A stretch of 38,879 nt of DNA. Origin: Methanothrix harundinacea (GTDB lineage Archaea > Halobacteriota > Methanosarcinia > Methanotrichales > Methanotrichaceae). The notes beneath the pieces were generated by a model, which made no database searches, had not been told where the DNA came from, and was given only the letters and a program-made list of their open reading frames with translations. Location: contig DAQG01000017.1 of assembly GCA_002502785.1 (NCBI GenBank), positions 1 through 38,879 of the forward strand. The letters are read 5' to 3'. The translations under genes and the position numbers were made by a program. Below, in pieces: positions 23,409 to 32,084 of the stretch (position 1 is its first letter; the number at the start of each line of letters is the position of its first letter).

Positions 23409-24374
23409 ATGACCCGAAGCGGTTCTTTCGGAGTTAAGTTGCTGACCCTGTCGATCTTTTTGCTCGCATCCTTGATCGTTCAGGCTTCAGACCTGCAAAG
23501 CCCCTTGACCGAAGAGGAGTGGCAGTTAGCGCGCATGGTCAACGATTATCGGGAGGAGAACGGTCTATCAGCTGTCATCGTCACCAACTCGCTGACCAAA
23601 GTGGCCCGAGCCCACGTCACGGACCTCAACGCGCACCATCCCGATACGGAGACTTTCGGAACGGGCGACTGCAACCGCCACAGCTGGTCGAGCCACGGCG
23701 ACTGGACGGCCGTCTGCTACACCGGGAGCGCCCAGGCCTCTCAGATGTGGAACAAGCCCCGCGAGATCACCGAAAGCTACAATGGCAACGGCTACGAGAT
23801 CGCTTACTGGAACAGCCAGGGTGCAACGCCGTCGTCCGCCATGAACGATTGGATGAGCAGTACCGCCCACAGCGACACAATCCTCCAGCGAGGCATCTTC
23901 GCTGGTACAGTCTGGCAAGCAATGGGCGTGGCCATCGATGGCAACTACGCCGTTGTCTGGTTCGGCAAGGATCCGGACCCCGCAGGCCCCGTCCCCACCA
24001 CCGACACCTCAGAGGCCGAGGCGGCATATGCTGGCCTGACCCTCACAGCCAGAAAAGAGGAGTACGCTAGGGGCGAGACGGTTGAGTTCGTCTTAAGGAA
24101 AGCGACACCAGGCAGCGCAAGCCTTGAAGAAGCGTACTACGAGATCGAGAAAGAGGTCGATGGCGAGTGGAGAGCCTACTTCAAGGCGAGTCCCGACAAC
24201 TGGCGCTTCAAGACGCCAATAATCGAGTTCGGCGGCGTGGCGAAGGGGATCCAGTGGGACCAGCGCCAGAGAGGCGATCCAGAGAACGTCGCCTCCCGGG
24301 GAGGGTACCGCATCAAGTTCTATGCACCGGAGGCGTTCGACGGCTCTTTAACCGCAGAGTTTGCGATCGTTTAG
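23409..24374 (+). CDS. Exported CAP/SCP-domain protein with C-terminal beta-sandwich
   Basis: 321 residues from ATG 23409, which follows AAGGAGAGAG and opens a signal peptide (GSFGVKLLTLSIFLLASLIV); the earlier in-frame ATG at 23259 would place it inside. The CAP domain (about 30-190) has family landmarks LARMVNDYREENGLSAV, DTETFGTGDCNRHSW, YEIAYWNSQGATPSSAMNDW, SSTAHSDTIL and YAVVWFGKDP. The C-terminal 110 residues form an Ig-like beta-sandwich (LTLTARKEEYARGETVEFVL). CAP proteins bind sterols, metals or cell-wall parts in other organisms; here the role is unknown. Cell-surface or secreted. Confidence 0.88.
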   Translation: MTRSGSFGVKLLTLSIFLLASLIVQASDLQSPLTEEEWQLARMVNDYREENGLSAVIVTNSLTKVARAHVTDLNAHHPDTETFGTGDCNRHSWSSHGDWTAVCYTGSAQASQMWNKPREITESYNGNGYEIAYWNSQGATPSSAMNDWMSSTAHSDTILQRGIFAGTVWQAMGVAIDGNYAVVWFGKDPDPAGPVPTTDTSEAEAAYAGLTLTARKEEYARGETVEFVLRKATPGSASLEEAYYEIEKEVDGEWRAYFKASPDNWRFKTPIIEFGGVAKGIQWDQRQRGDPENVASRGGYRIKFYAPEAFDGSLTAEFAIV

Positions 24375-24397
24375 GCGACCGTCGCAACCGGAGTCTT

Positions 24398-24438
24398 GCG
24401 TCTCCTGTGACGAGATAGAGATTCGTTATAGGAGACGC
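24398..24438 (+). terminator. Perfect 9-bp stem-loop after the CAP-domain gene
   Basis: GCGTCTCCT (24398-24406) pairs with AGGAGACGC (24430-24438), and ACGA/TCGT extend pairing within the 23-base loop. It begins 24 bases after the stop codon. No T-run follows, so a terminator role is uncertain; 3' RNA stabilisation is an alternative. Confidence 0.4.
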
Positions 24439-24443
24439 TCGAA

Positions 24444-24455
24444 GCGCTGCAGCGC
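24444..24455. repeat. 12-bp perfect palindrome
   Basis: GCGCTGCAGCGC, five bases after the preceding stem-loop. The remaining intergenic sequence to 24698 shows no gene; a TATA-like GATATAATG at about 24665-24673 lies 30 bases before the next start. Confidence 0.5.
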
Positions 24456-24698
24456 GAATCGAGGGTCGAATTACCAGCGAACTTCTTGCCCCATCCCCCA
24501 TTTTTCGGCATTTCTCAATGCAAGCGTGGTAGCAACCGAATCTTGCCCTCTTACATCCATAAGCAATTTCGCCGATCTCTAGCGTGGATGTGCTCTTCGA
24601 CGACTTACTCCAGCCCCGTGGGCAGTCTGGATCGAAGATCTTGAAGGTATCCGAGCGCCAAAACCGATATAATGGATTAACATGACGAGGATAGGATT

Positions 24699-26039
24699 AT
24701 GTCAATGACATACATCAGGATCCTTTTTTCAGCCCTTTTGACCGCCTGCTTGGTCGGCAATGCGGTGGCATCGGAGGCCTCGGCTGAGGCTCAGAGTCCT
24801 TATTTGACCCCGATAGCCAACGGCAGCACCAAAGAGGATCTGGTATCCTTTTTGGACGAAGCAAAAGAGTACGTTCTGAATAACGGCAGGGATGAGGGGC
24901 TTGCGGCCTTCAGCGATCCCGCCGGGGAGTTTGTAAGAGGCGACCTCTACGTCTTCGCCTACGACTTCAACGGCACGCTCCTCGCCCACCCCTACCTGCC
25001 GGAGCTTGTGGGCAGAAACAACCTCGATCTGGTCGACCCTAACGGCGTTCCCATGATCGAGAACTTGATGGAGGTGGCAAAGCTGGGCGAGGGTCTCCTT
25101 TACAACGTTTATCCAAACCCTGTCCAGGAGAATGCAGAGGAGCTGAAGCTCGTCCGGGCCCTCAAGGTGGACGACGATCTCTGGATAGGCTCGGGAATCT
25201 ACCTGGTGGCCCAGCCGCCCCGCTTCAGCCCGGAGGATCGAGAGGTTCTGAGGGCGTTTGTTGATGAGGCACGGAACTACTCCGTCGAGAACGGTAAGGA
25301 GAGCGCCCTTGAGGTCTTCAACGACCCGGCAGGGGAGTTCGTTAGAGGAGATCTCTACATATTCGCTTACGACTTCAACGGCACCACCCTCGCTCTACCC
25401 TTCCAGCCCGAGCTCGTCGGTCAAAATAGGATCGAGGTTGAAGACGCCAACGGAGTCGCCTTCGTCAAGGATTTCGTCTCCATTGCCAGGAGCGGTGGCG
25501 GCGAGTCCTACTACATCTACCCAAATCCCGCAGATAATATGACAGAGGAGCTGAAGCTCAGCCGCGTTACGAAGGTGGACGAGACCTGGTGGCTGGGTGC
25601 GGGGATCTACGGCTCTCGCGCCTCGACTGAGAACCTGTCCGAGAAGAAGCCCACAAACAGGGAGGAGCTGAAAAACTTCGTCGATGAGGCGGCAAGCTAC
25701 GCTCTTGTGGTGGGAAGAGAGAAGGCTGTGGCCGAGTTCATGAACACTGAAGGCCCCTGGGTCTTGGATGAGGTTTACATCTTCGCCGAGGACTTCAACG
25801 GAACCGCCCTTGTCCTGCCATACCTCCCCTCGGCGGTGGGAACAAACCGGCTGGACATCCAAGACGAGCGGGGAGTTTACATAAACCAGGATATGAGATC
25901 CATCGCTCTGAACGATGGCAGCGATTTCTACGAGTACCGCTGGACTAACCCCATCACCAACCAGACAGAGCCCAAGGTCAGCTATGTGACGAAGGTGGAC
26001 GAAACCTGGTGGCTCGGGGCCGGGATATACGAGTCGTAG
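24699..26039 (+). CDS. Exported triple single-Cache-domain protein
   Basis: 446 residues with a signal peptide ending near residue 25 (AVASEASA). Three tandem Cache-type sensor domains at about 45-170, 183-310 and 325-446. Each repeats the same order: FSDPAGEFVRGDLYVFAYDFNGT, LPELVGRN-type, and a closing block (VTKVDETWWLGAGIY in copies 2 and 3, LKVDDDLWIGSGIY in copy 1). Cache domains are extracellular small-molecule sensors of chemoreceptors and kinases. Here there is no transmembrane helix after the repeats and no signalling domain, so it may be a free or envelope-bound ligand binder. Copies 1 and 2 are most alike, copy 3 diverges. Confidence 0.9.
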   Translation: MSMTYIRILFSALLTACLVGNAVASEASAEAQSPYLTPIANGSTKEDLVSFLDEAKEYVLNNGRDEGLAAFSDPAGEFVRGDLYVFAYDFNGTLLAHPYLPELVGRNNLDLVDPNGVPMIENLMEVAKLGEGLLYNVYPNPVQENAEELKLVRALKVDDDLWIGSGIYLVAQPPRFSPEDREVLRAFVDEARNYSVENGKESALEVFNDPAGEFVRGDLYIFAYDFNGTTLALPFQPELVGQNRIEVEDANGVAFVKDFVSIARSGGGESYYIYPNPADNMTEELKLSRVTKVDETWWLGAGIYGSRASTENLSEKKPTNREELKNFVDEAASYALVVGREKAVAEFMNTEGPWVLDEVYIFAEDFNGTALVLPYLPSAVGTNRLDIQDERGVYINQDMRSIALNDGSDFYEYRWTNPITNQTEPKVSYVTKVDETWWLGAGIYES

Positions 26040-26135
26040 CCTGGAGGATTCATCCCAACTTTTTAACGGAAATTCCTATTAAATTTATCTTTTATCGAAA
26101 AAATTGACGATGCGAAGAAAAACGGGGGATAATCC

Positions 26136-26648
26136 ATGATCGAGATTCTCAGAAAGAGAAGAAGCATCAGAAAGTACAAAGACGAAGATATCAAGCCCGA
26201 GATCGTAGAGCTCTTGAGGGAGGCGGCCTTGCGCTCTCCCACCTCCAGAAACTTCCGGCCCTGGAGGTTCGTCTTCGTAGAGGATCGATCGAAGCTTGAG
26301 GCCCTATCCAGGGCAAAGACAAGCGGCTCGTCATTTCTCGCAGGAGCGCGGCTGGGGGTGATAGTCTGCGCCGACGAGGGCGAGTCGGACGTATGGATTG
26401 AGGACTGCTCCATCGCCTCGATCATCCTGCAGCTCGCAGGCCAGAGCCTGGGGCTTGGGTCCTGCTGGATCCAGATAAGAAGGAGAATGCACGACGATTC
26501 AAAAACCTCGGAGGATTACGTCCGGTCAGTCCTCGGCCTTTCCGAGAAGATGAAGGTCGAGTCGATAATCGCCTTCGGCTATCCTGACGAGGAGAAGGCC
26601 CCGGTCCCGGACGAGGATCTCCAGCGCGAGAAGATCCTATCGGGCTGA
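26136..26648 (+). CDS. Nitroreductase-family FMN protein
   Basis: 170 residues, normal for the short nitroreductase fold. RKRRSIRKYKDEDI at the N-terminus is the FMN phosphate-binding motif; SPTSRNFRPWRFVFV, the ILQLAGQSLGLGSCWIQI helix and IIAFGYPDE complete the family pattern. These enzymes use FMN and NAD(P)H or ferredoxin-type donors to reduce varied substrates; the substrate is unknown. GGGGGAT lies about six bases before the ATG. Two bases separate its stop codon from the regulator gene that follows. Confidence 0.92.
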   Translation: MIEILRKRRSIRKYKDEDIKPEIVELLREAALRSPTSRNFRPWRFVFVEDRSKLEALSRAKTSGSSFLAGARLGVIVCADEGESDVWIEDCSIASIILQLAGQSLGLGSCWIQIRRRMHDDSKTSEDYVRSVLGLSEKMKVESIIAFGYPDEEKAPVPDEDLQREKILSG

Positions 26649-26650
26649 GG

Positions 26651-27010
26651 ATGGAAAAAAAATTCGGTCCGCCTCAATCTACGACCGAAAGGGAGATACT
26701 CGCCCCCGCCTGTTCGATCTTCATGAAGGTCGGACGAAAGCCGAAGCCCGAGTCCCCCGAGGAGATGAGCCTCATCCATCACGCCCTCGAAAACCCGATC
26801 AGGAGGAGGATGATCATTCTGATGGTGGAAGGGTGCCTTTCGGTCCAAGAAATCGCCGAGGTCGTCGGGCCGAAGATGCTGGACTACCACCTCCACAGGC
26901 TGGAGCTGGCGGGGCTGATCGAGGTCGAGGATGGCAAAATCGTCCTGACTGAGTCGGGAAAGTCCTACGGCGTTTTCGTCAAGTCCCAGGTCGAGAAGGG
27001 CTCTTGGTGA
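26651..27010 (+). CDS. Winged-helix (ArsR-like) transcription regulator
   Basis: 119 residues. The wHTH core is at about 40-105: HHALENPIRRRMIILMVEG, then VQEIAEVVGPKMLDYHLHRLELAGLI (helix-turn-helix and recognition helix, YHLHRL) and the wing VEDGKIVLTESGKSYG. One Cys each at residues 20 and 63. It starts two bases after the nitroreductase stop, so the two are one unit, and it may regulate that gene. Converges on the aldehyde dehydrogenase gene. Confidence 0.87.
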   Translation: MEKKFGPPQSTTEREILAPACSIFMKVGRKPKPESPEEMSLIHHALENPIRRRMIILMVEGCLSVQEIAEVVGPKMLDYHLHRLELAGLIEVEDGKIVLTESGKSYGVFVKSQVEKGSW

Positions 27011-27057
27011 GCCATCTCCGTCGGCCTATCAGGCTTCTCAAAAAAATGTCGGGGTCA

Positions 27058-28509
27058 TCAGAAACCCTCCCTCAACCCGATTCGAATGTGCTTAGTCTCC
27101 ATGTACTCCTCCAGGGCAGCTCGGGATCGCTCGCGACCGAGGCCGCTCTCCTTCCACCCGCCGAAGGGGGCCTGGGGGACGATGACGCTGCTCGTATTGA
27201 CCCCGACGCTTCCGGCCTCAAGCCTCTCCGCGAACCGGAGCGCCGTCGTCATATCCTCGGTGAAGACGTAGGCCGCCAGGCCGTACCGGGAGTCGTTAGC
27301 GAGCCTCAAAGCCTCCTCATCGCTCGAAAACCTCATCATCGGAGCCACCGGCCCGAAGGTCTCCTCTCTCATTATCCTCATCGAGTGGTCCATCCGGTCG
27401 AGGACCGTTGGGAGGAAGAAGAAGCCACGGCAAAACTTTTCGCCCTCGGGCTCGTGGCCGCCGCATAGGACGGTTGCGCCCTTATCGAGGGCGTCGGCTA
27501 TGTGATCTTTCGTCTTCTGCCTCTGGGCCTCGCTGAACATCGGCCCTAAGTCGACGTCCGGATCGAGACCGTCTCCGATCCTGAGCTTCCCGGTCTTTTT
27601 CACGAGCCTTTCGGCGAACTCCTCGGCAACGGCCTCGTGGACGTAGATCCTGTTGACGCTGATGCAGATCTGGCCCATGTTCGAAAACGCCCTCTGGACG
27701 CAGGACTCTGCCGCCTCATCGATGTTGGCGTCCTCGCAGACGATTGCGGGCGAGTGGCCCCCAAGCTCCAGGGAGAGCCGCTTGATGTGTTGGGCCGCCC
27801 GCTCCATGATCTCCTTTCCCGTCGTCGTCTCCCCTGTGAAGGATACTTTTCGGGAGATGGAGCTCTCCACCAGCTCTGCGCCGACCTCCAGGCCGGATCC
27901 GTGGACGAGGTTGAGAACTCCTGAGGGAAGGCCCGCCTCGGCTACCGCCATCACGAACTCGGTGGCGGCAAGAGGCGCCCGGCTCGAGGGCTTGGCGACG
28001 ACGGTGCAGCCCGCGGCGAGGGCGGGCGCAAGCTTCCAGGAGAGAAGGTCGACGGGATAGTTCCAGGGGGATATGACGGCGGCTACGCCCAAAGGCTGCC
28101 TTATGACGAGGCTTCTGCTCCTCTCGCTCGCTGAGGGGACAAGCTCCCCGAAGTTCCTCATGCCCTCTTCGGCGTAGTAGTCGAGAGCCTCGGCCGAGGA
28201 CAGAACCTCCCCTTTCGCGCGCCTCAGGGGCTTACCCTGCTCCATGGTCAGAAGGCGGGCGATCTCATCAGACCTATTCCGGACCAGGTCCGCTCCGCGG
28301 TGGAGGACCTCCCCCCTTTTTTTGGGATCGGTTCTGGACCATCCGGGAAAGGCCCTCTCTGCAGCCTCCAGGGCGAGCTTCGCATCCTCGCGCCCGCCCA
28401 GGGAGACCTCGGCCAAAGGCTCCTGATTTACTGGGTTTAGGATCACGGCCGCCTTTCCGGCTGTCGACTCCACGATCTGCCCGTCGATCAACATTTTGAA
28501 ACGCTTCAT
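27058..28509 (-). CDS. NAD(P)-dependent aldehyde dehydrogenase
   Basis: 483 residues, full length. Signature LELGGHSP holds the general-base Glu, and GQICISVNRIYVH holds the catalytic Cys (FSNMGQICIS). SPWNYPVDLLSWKLAPALAAGCTVVAKPS and SFTGETTTGK form the cofactor-binding Rossmann part, and EETFGPVAPMMRF is the usual late motif. Closest in style to succinate-semialdehyde / lactaldehyde dehydrogenases; in methanogens related enzymes make lactate for F420. GAGGAGGG precedes the ATG. Substrate uncertain. Confidence 0.95.
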   Translation of the reverse strand: MKRFKMLIDGQIVESTAGKAAVILNPVNQEPLAEVSLGGREDAKLALEAAERAFPGWSRTDPKKRGEVLHRGADLVRNRSDEIARLLTMEQGKPLRRAKGEVLSSAEALDYYAEEGMRNFGELVPSASERSRSLVIRQPLGVAAVISPWNYPVDLLSWKLAPALAAGCTVVAKPSSRAPLAATEFVMAVAEAGLPSGVLNLVHGSGLEVGAELVESSISRKVSFTGETTTGKEIMERAAQHIKRLSLELGGHSPAIVCEDANIDEAAESCVQRAFSNMGQICISVNRIYVHEAVAEEFAERLVKKTGKLRIGDGLDPDVDLGPMFSEAQRQKTKDHIADALDKGATVLCGGHEPEGEKFCRGFFFLPTVLDRMDHSMRIMREETFGPVAPMMRFSSDEEALRLANDSRYGLAAYVFTEDMTTALRFAERLEAGSVGVNTSSVIVPQAPFGGWKESGLGRERSRAALEEYMETKHIRIGLREGF

Positions 28510-28574
28510 GAGATCCCTCCTCGACTACTTCAATTTTGAGATGCACCGATTTAGACGTTCCCGAAAATGAATGT

Positions 28575-28600
28575 GCTAACATCACTGCATCGAAGTTAGC
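28575..28600. promoter_or_regulatory. Inverted repeat in the gap between aldehyde dehydrogenase and fwd operon
   Basis: GCTAAC (28575-28580) and GTTAGC (28595-28600) make a 26-base dyad between two divergent transcription units, just upstream of a TATA-like CTTAAACC (28617) that would serve the fwd operon. Confidence 0.4.
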
Positions 28601-28660
28601 GCTTGTGAAAACCTTCTTAAACCTTCTGACCCAAAATAAAGGGCGAGGAGGGTCCTTTGC

Positions 28661-29239
28661 TTGGAGATGGTTACAAGATCGATATCCGACCCAGAGCTTT
28701 TGAGGCAGATCGTGAGGGTCGTCCCCTCTCACGGGTATTTGAGCACCGGAGCCTTCGTCGGGATCCAGATATTCAACATCGCCAGACGCGCTCTGGGATT
28801 TTCCGAGGGTGAGAGGCTTTTCGTCACCTGTGAAACTTTTAGCTGCATGCCCGACGCCTTTCAGGTCCTGGGCGGCTGTACCATCGGAAACAAGGGCCTT
28901 TGGATCGAGGACCTCGGCAAGATGGCAGCGACGATCTCCAAGCGGGCTCCGCGGGGCGCGACTAGGATCGAGGGGGTTAGGATAGTCCTCGACCCCGCCA
29001 AGACCGCCTCCTATCCAAGGCTTCACACCTGGTACATGAATACCGAAAAGGTCCCCCACGAGGAGGCGATCTCTGACCTGAATCGGGCCGAAGATGGGGT
29101 TTACACCTGGGAGATGGTGGAGGTCGAGGTGGCTGAAAAACCGAAGAAGAGGATTGCAATATGCAAAAACTGCTGCGAGAGCTTCGTTCTATGGGGAGAT
29201 GAGAGGCTTTGCAGAAGCTGCGCTGAAGGATCGAGCTGA
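28661..29239 (+). CDS. fmdE: FmdE-family protein (formylmethanofuran dehydrogenase subunit E type)
   Basis: 192 residues from TTG 28661, taken because GAGGAGGG lies eight bases before it; ATG 28667 is 14 bases away. FmdE domain landmarks: VPSHGYLSTGAFVGIQ (metal-binding His), CETFSCMPDAFQVLGGCTIGNKG (Cys pair of the family), and LGKMAATISKR. A C-terminal zinc ribbon follows (CKNCCESFVLWGDERLCRSC). The family co-purifies with formylmethanofuran dehydrogenase in some methanogens, but its exact role is unclear. It leads the fwd operon, 23 bases before fwdF. Confidence 0.92.
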   Translation: MEMVTRSISDPELLRQIVRVVPSHGYLSTGAFVGIQIFNIARRALGFSEGERLFVTCETFSCMPDAFQVLGGCTIGNKGLWIEDLGKMAATISKRAPRGATRIEGVRIVLDPAKTASYPRLHTWYMNTEKVPHEEAISDLNRAEDGVYTWEMVEVEVAEKPKKRIAICKNCCESFVLWGDERLCRSCAEGSS

Positions 29240-29262
29240 AATATCGATTTGACGGGGATTTG

Positions 29263-30306
29263 ATGAGAGAGGTATTACTGGAGCAGAGGGAGGATAAGTC
29301 GCACGCATATTTTCCCGATAAGTGCATAGGGTGTGCAACCTGCGTTGCTGCCTGTCCCAAGGGAGAGCTTGTGATAGGCTCCGTGGGCGCTGTGGCCAGA
29401 GGGCTCATAGACAAGGACTTCATCGAGAAGCGTTCCGAAGCCTGCGTCTTCTGCGGGATCTGTGCCAAGGCCTGTCCCACGGGAGCCTTGGCCGTCAGAA
29501 AGGCGGAAAAAGAGGGAGCAAAGGAGACGCCAGAGGAGGGGGGAGAGTCCTATATCCACAAGGCGATCGGGCCTACGCTCATTGACGAGAGCTGCGTTCA
29601 CTGCGGCCTCTGCGTCGAGGTCTGCCCGCGGGGCTGCATAGAAGTCACGGACCGAGAGCTCGCCCAGGATGGAAGCCTCAAGGTGGAGGGAAAGACCGTC
29701 GTCGACCAGGAGGCTTGCGTTCACTGCGGCTGGTGTGAAGCGGTCTGTCCCGTCGACGCCATCAGCGTGAAGAAACCCTTTTCAGGCAACTTCTTCCGGG
29801 ACGAACTGGTCTGCCAAGCCTGCAGGACCTGCATCGACACCTGCCCCTGCAACGCCCTCTTCAACCGTGATTGGGGGCCCGGCGAGATCGTCGAGAAGGT
29901 GACCCACAGGAAAGACGCCTGCATCTACTGTGGAGCCTGCTCCGTTGCCTGTCCCGTGGGGGCGATAACCGTCGAGAAGACGGCGATCCTCCCTGAGATG
30001 AAGAAGAAGGGGCTAGAGAAGAGGATTTTGGGGAGGGCCCCCAGGCCCACCCTGACATCGACGCTGATGACTGACAGGGACGCCTGCCTCGGCTGCGGAA
30101 ACTGCGTCATCGTCTGTCCCGTGAACGCCATCTCCGACCCCTACCTGGCGGCGGGCCACCTTAACGAGCTTGACAAAAAGCCCCTCCTGGAGGTGGTGAA
30201 CGGCGCGGTCGTGGTGGTAAACCAGGAGACTTGCGGCTCCTGTGCCACCTGCAGCCTGATTTGCCCGACCGAGGCGATATGGCTTGAGAGAAGGGAGGTT
30301 GTCTGA
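29263..30306 (+). CDS. fwdF: Polyferredoxin subunit of formylmethanofuran dehydrogenase
   Basis: 347 residues. Eight CxxCxxCxxxCP motifs (CIGCATCVAACP, CVFCGICAKACP, CVHCGLCVEVCP, CVHCGWCEAVCP, CQACRTCIDTCP, CIYCGACSVACP, CLGCGNCVIVCP, CGSCATCSLICP), that is eight [4Fe-4S] clusters forming the electron wire to FwdB. ATG 29263 follows GGGGA; a TTG one codon earlier is possible. Its stop overlaps the fwdA start by one base (TGATG). Confidence 0.95.
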   Translation: MREVLLEQREDKSHAYFPDKCIGCATCVAACPKGELVIGSVGAVARGLIDKDFIEKRSEACVFCGICAKACPTGALAVRKAEKEGAKETPEEGGESYIHKAIGPTLIDESCVHCGLCVEVCPRGCIEVTDRELAQDGSLKVEGKTVVDQEACVHCGWCEAVCPVDAISVKKPFSGNFFRDELVCQACRTCIDTCPCNALFNRDWGPGEIVEKVTHRKDACIYCGACSVACPVGAITVEKTAILPEMKKKGLEKRILGRAPRPTLTSTLMTDRDACLGCGNCVIVCPVNAISDPYLAAGHLNELDKKPLLEVVNGAVVVVNQETCGSCATCSLICPTEAIWLERREVV

Positions 30307-32084
30307 TGCCGACTATGGTCATCAAGAACGGGTCCGTCTTCGACCCCCTGAACGGGATCGACGGTGAGGTGATGGACGTCTTCATAAAGGACGGAAAGGT
30401 CGTAAGGGACCTCTCAGACTCAGATCTTAAAAATGCCGACGTGATCGACGCTCGGGGAAAGACGGTGATGCCCGGTGGCGTCGACTCTCACGCCCACGTA
30501 GCCGGGGCGAAGGTGAACGCCGGCCGATTGATGCGCCCCGAAGACCACATCGGCTCCGTCCGACCGAGGACGGAGATAACCCACTCGGGCTCGGGCTACA
30601 CCGTCCCTTCCGTATACAAGCAGGGCTACGACTACTCGGCGATGGGCTACACCACCGTCTTTGAGGCGGCTATGCCCCCCCTCGAGGCCCGGCACACCCA
30701 CGAGGTGATGAGGTCGACGCCGATGCTCGACATGGGTGCCTACCTCGTCCTTGGAAACAACTGGTTTTTGATGCGCTACCTCCACCAGGGTGAGATCGAA
30801 AAGGCCGCAGCCTACGTCGCCTGGATGATGAAGACCCACAAGGCCTACGGAATCAAGTGCGTAAACCCGGCCGGGGTCGAGAACTGGGGATGGGGTAAAA
30901 ACGTCCACTCCCTCGACGAGCCGAACATCCACTTCGAGGTGACGTCAAGAGAGGTGATCCACGGCCTCGCCGAGGTGAACGAGGTCCTGGGGATGCCGAT
31001 ATCCCTCCACCTTCACGCAAACAACCTCGGCCATCCCGGAAACTGGGAGATCACAAAAGACTCCCTCGCCGTCCCATCGGATGTCAACCCCTCCCAGAAG
31101 ATGGACGTCGAGTGGGCCGAGACGAAGATGGACCCGCGTCGGAGCCAGAGCGTATACCTCGCCCACGCCCAGTTCAGCGCATTCGGCGGTACGAGCTGGA
31201 GGGACTTTGAGTCCGGAGCCGACGGCCTTGCCAAATACGTAAACAAGTCAGACCACGTGGTCATCGACAATGGGGCCGTCCCTTTCGGACCCGCCACCTG
31301 CATGACCGGTGACGGTCCATCGATCCACGACCTCTACGTCCTCGCCGGGATCGGAGGGCAAAAGTGGTCGAATACCGACGTCGAGCTGGAATGCGGATCA
31401 GGGGTGATCCCCTTCACCTACCTCAAGGCAAATCCCATAAGTGCAGTCCAATGGGCGATAGGCCTGGAGATGCTCCTCCTGGTTGACGACCCCTGGAAAA
31501 CGATCATGACCACAGACCACCCCAACGGCGGGGTCTTCACAAAGTACCCCCAGGTGATAGCCTGGCTTATGTCGAGGCGGGCGAGAGACAACACCGCCGC
31601 CGAGTGCCACAAGTGGGGGTACGATCGCTCCAGCCTCGGCGGCGTCGATAGAGAGATGAGCCTCTTTGAGATTGCGATCCTCACCAGGGCTAACCCTGCC
31701 AGGACGATCGGGATGGCTCATCGGAAGGGCCATCTGGGGGCCGGAGCCGACGGCGACGTTGCCGTATACGACATCGATCCCGAGAGACTCAATCCCGACG
31801 ATCACGAGAATATCATCAGTGCCTTCGGACGGGCCGATTACACCATAAAGGATGGGCAGGTCGTCGCCCGGCAGGGCGAGGTCGTCGCCGTCCCCGAGGC
31901 AAGAAGGTACTTCTGCGAGCCGAAAATCGATGAGGGTCTGGCGAAAGACATGATGGCCGACGTAAAAGAGTGGTTCAAGTACTACACCATCGGCTTTGCG
32001 AACTACCCTGTGCCGGAGAAGTACCTGAGAAACCCGGAGCCGATAATCGTCAACGGGCCTGCCTGGGCCCAGGGGAGGAGGTGA
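30306..32084 (+). CDS. fwdA: Formylmethanofuran dehydrogenase subunit A (amidohydrolase)
   Basis: 592 residues. Metal-dependent amidohydrolase that, in the known complex, condenses formate made by FwdB with methanofuran. HxH ligands H62 and H64 (VDSHAHVAG), YGIKCVNPAGVENWGWG with the Lys expected to be carboxylated, LHLHANN, and TTDHPNGG with the catalytic Asp are all present. Length is as usual for the family. One-base overlaps with both neighbours (TGATG) show tight translational coupling. Confidence 0.96.
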   Translation: MPTMVIKNGSVFDPLNGIDGEVMDVFIKDGKVVRDLSDSDLKNADVIDARGKTVMPGGVDSHAHVAGAKVNAGRLMRPEDHIGSVRPRTEITHSGSGYTVPSVYKQGYDYSAMGYTTVFEAAMPPLEARHTHEVMRSTPMLDMGAYLVLGNNWFLMRYLHQGEIEKAAAYVAWMMKTHKAYGIKCVNPAGVENWGWGKNVHSLDEPNIHFEVTSREVIHGLAEVNEVLGMPISLHLHANNLGHPGNWEITKDSLAVPSDVNPSQKMDVEWAETKMDPRRSQSVYLAHAQFSAFGGTSWRDFESGADGLAKYVNKSDHVVIDNGAVPFGPATCMTGDGPSIHDLYVLAGIGGQKWSNTDVELECGSGVIPFTYLKANPISAVQWAIGLEMLLLVDDPWKTIMTTDHPNGGVFTKYPQVIAWLMSRRARDNTAAECHKWGYDRSSLGGVDREMSLFEIAILTRANPARTIGMAHRKGHLGAGADGDVAVYDIDPERLNPDDHENIISAFGRADYTIKDGQVVARQGEVVAVPEARRYFCEPKIDEGLAKDMMADVKEWFKYYTIGFANYPVPEKYLRNPEPIIVNGPAWAQGRR

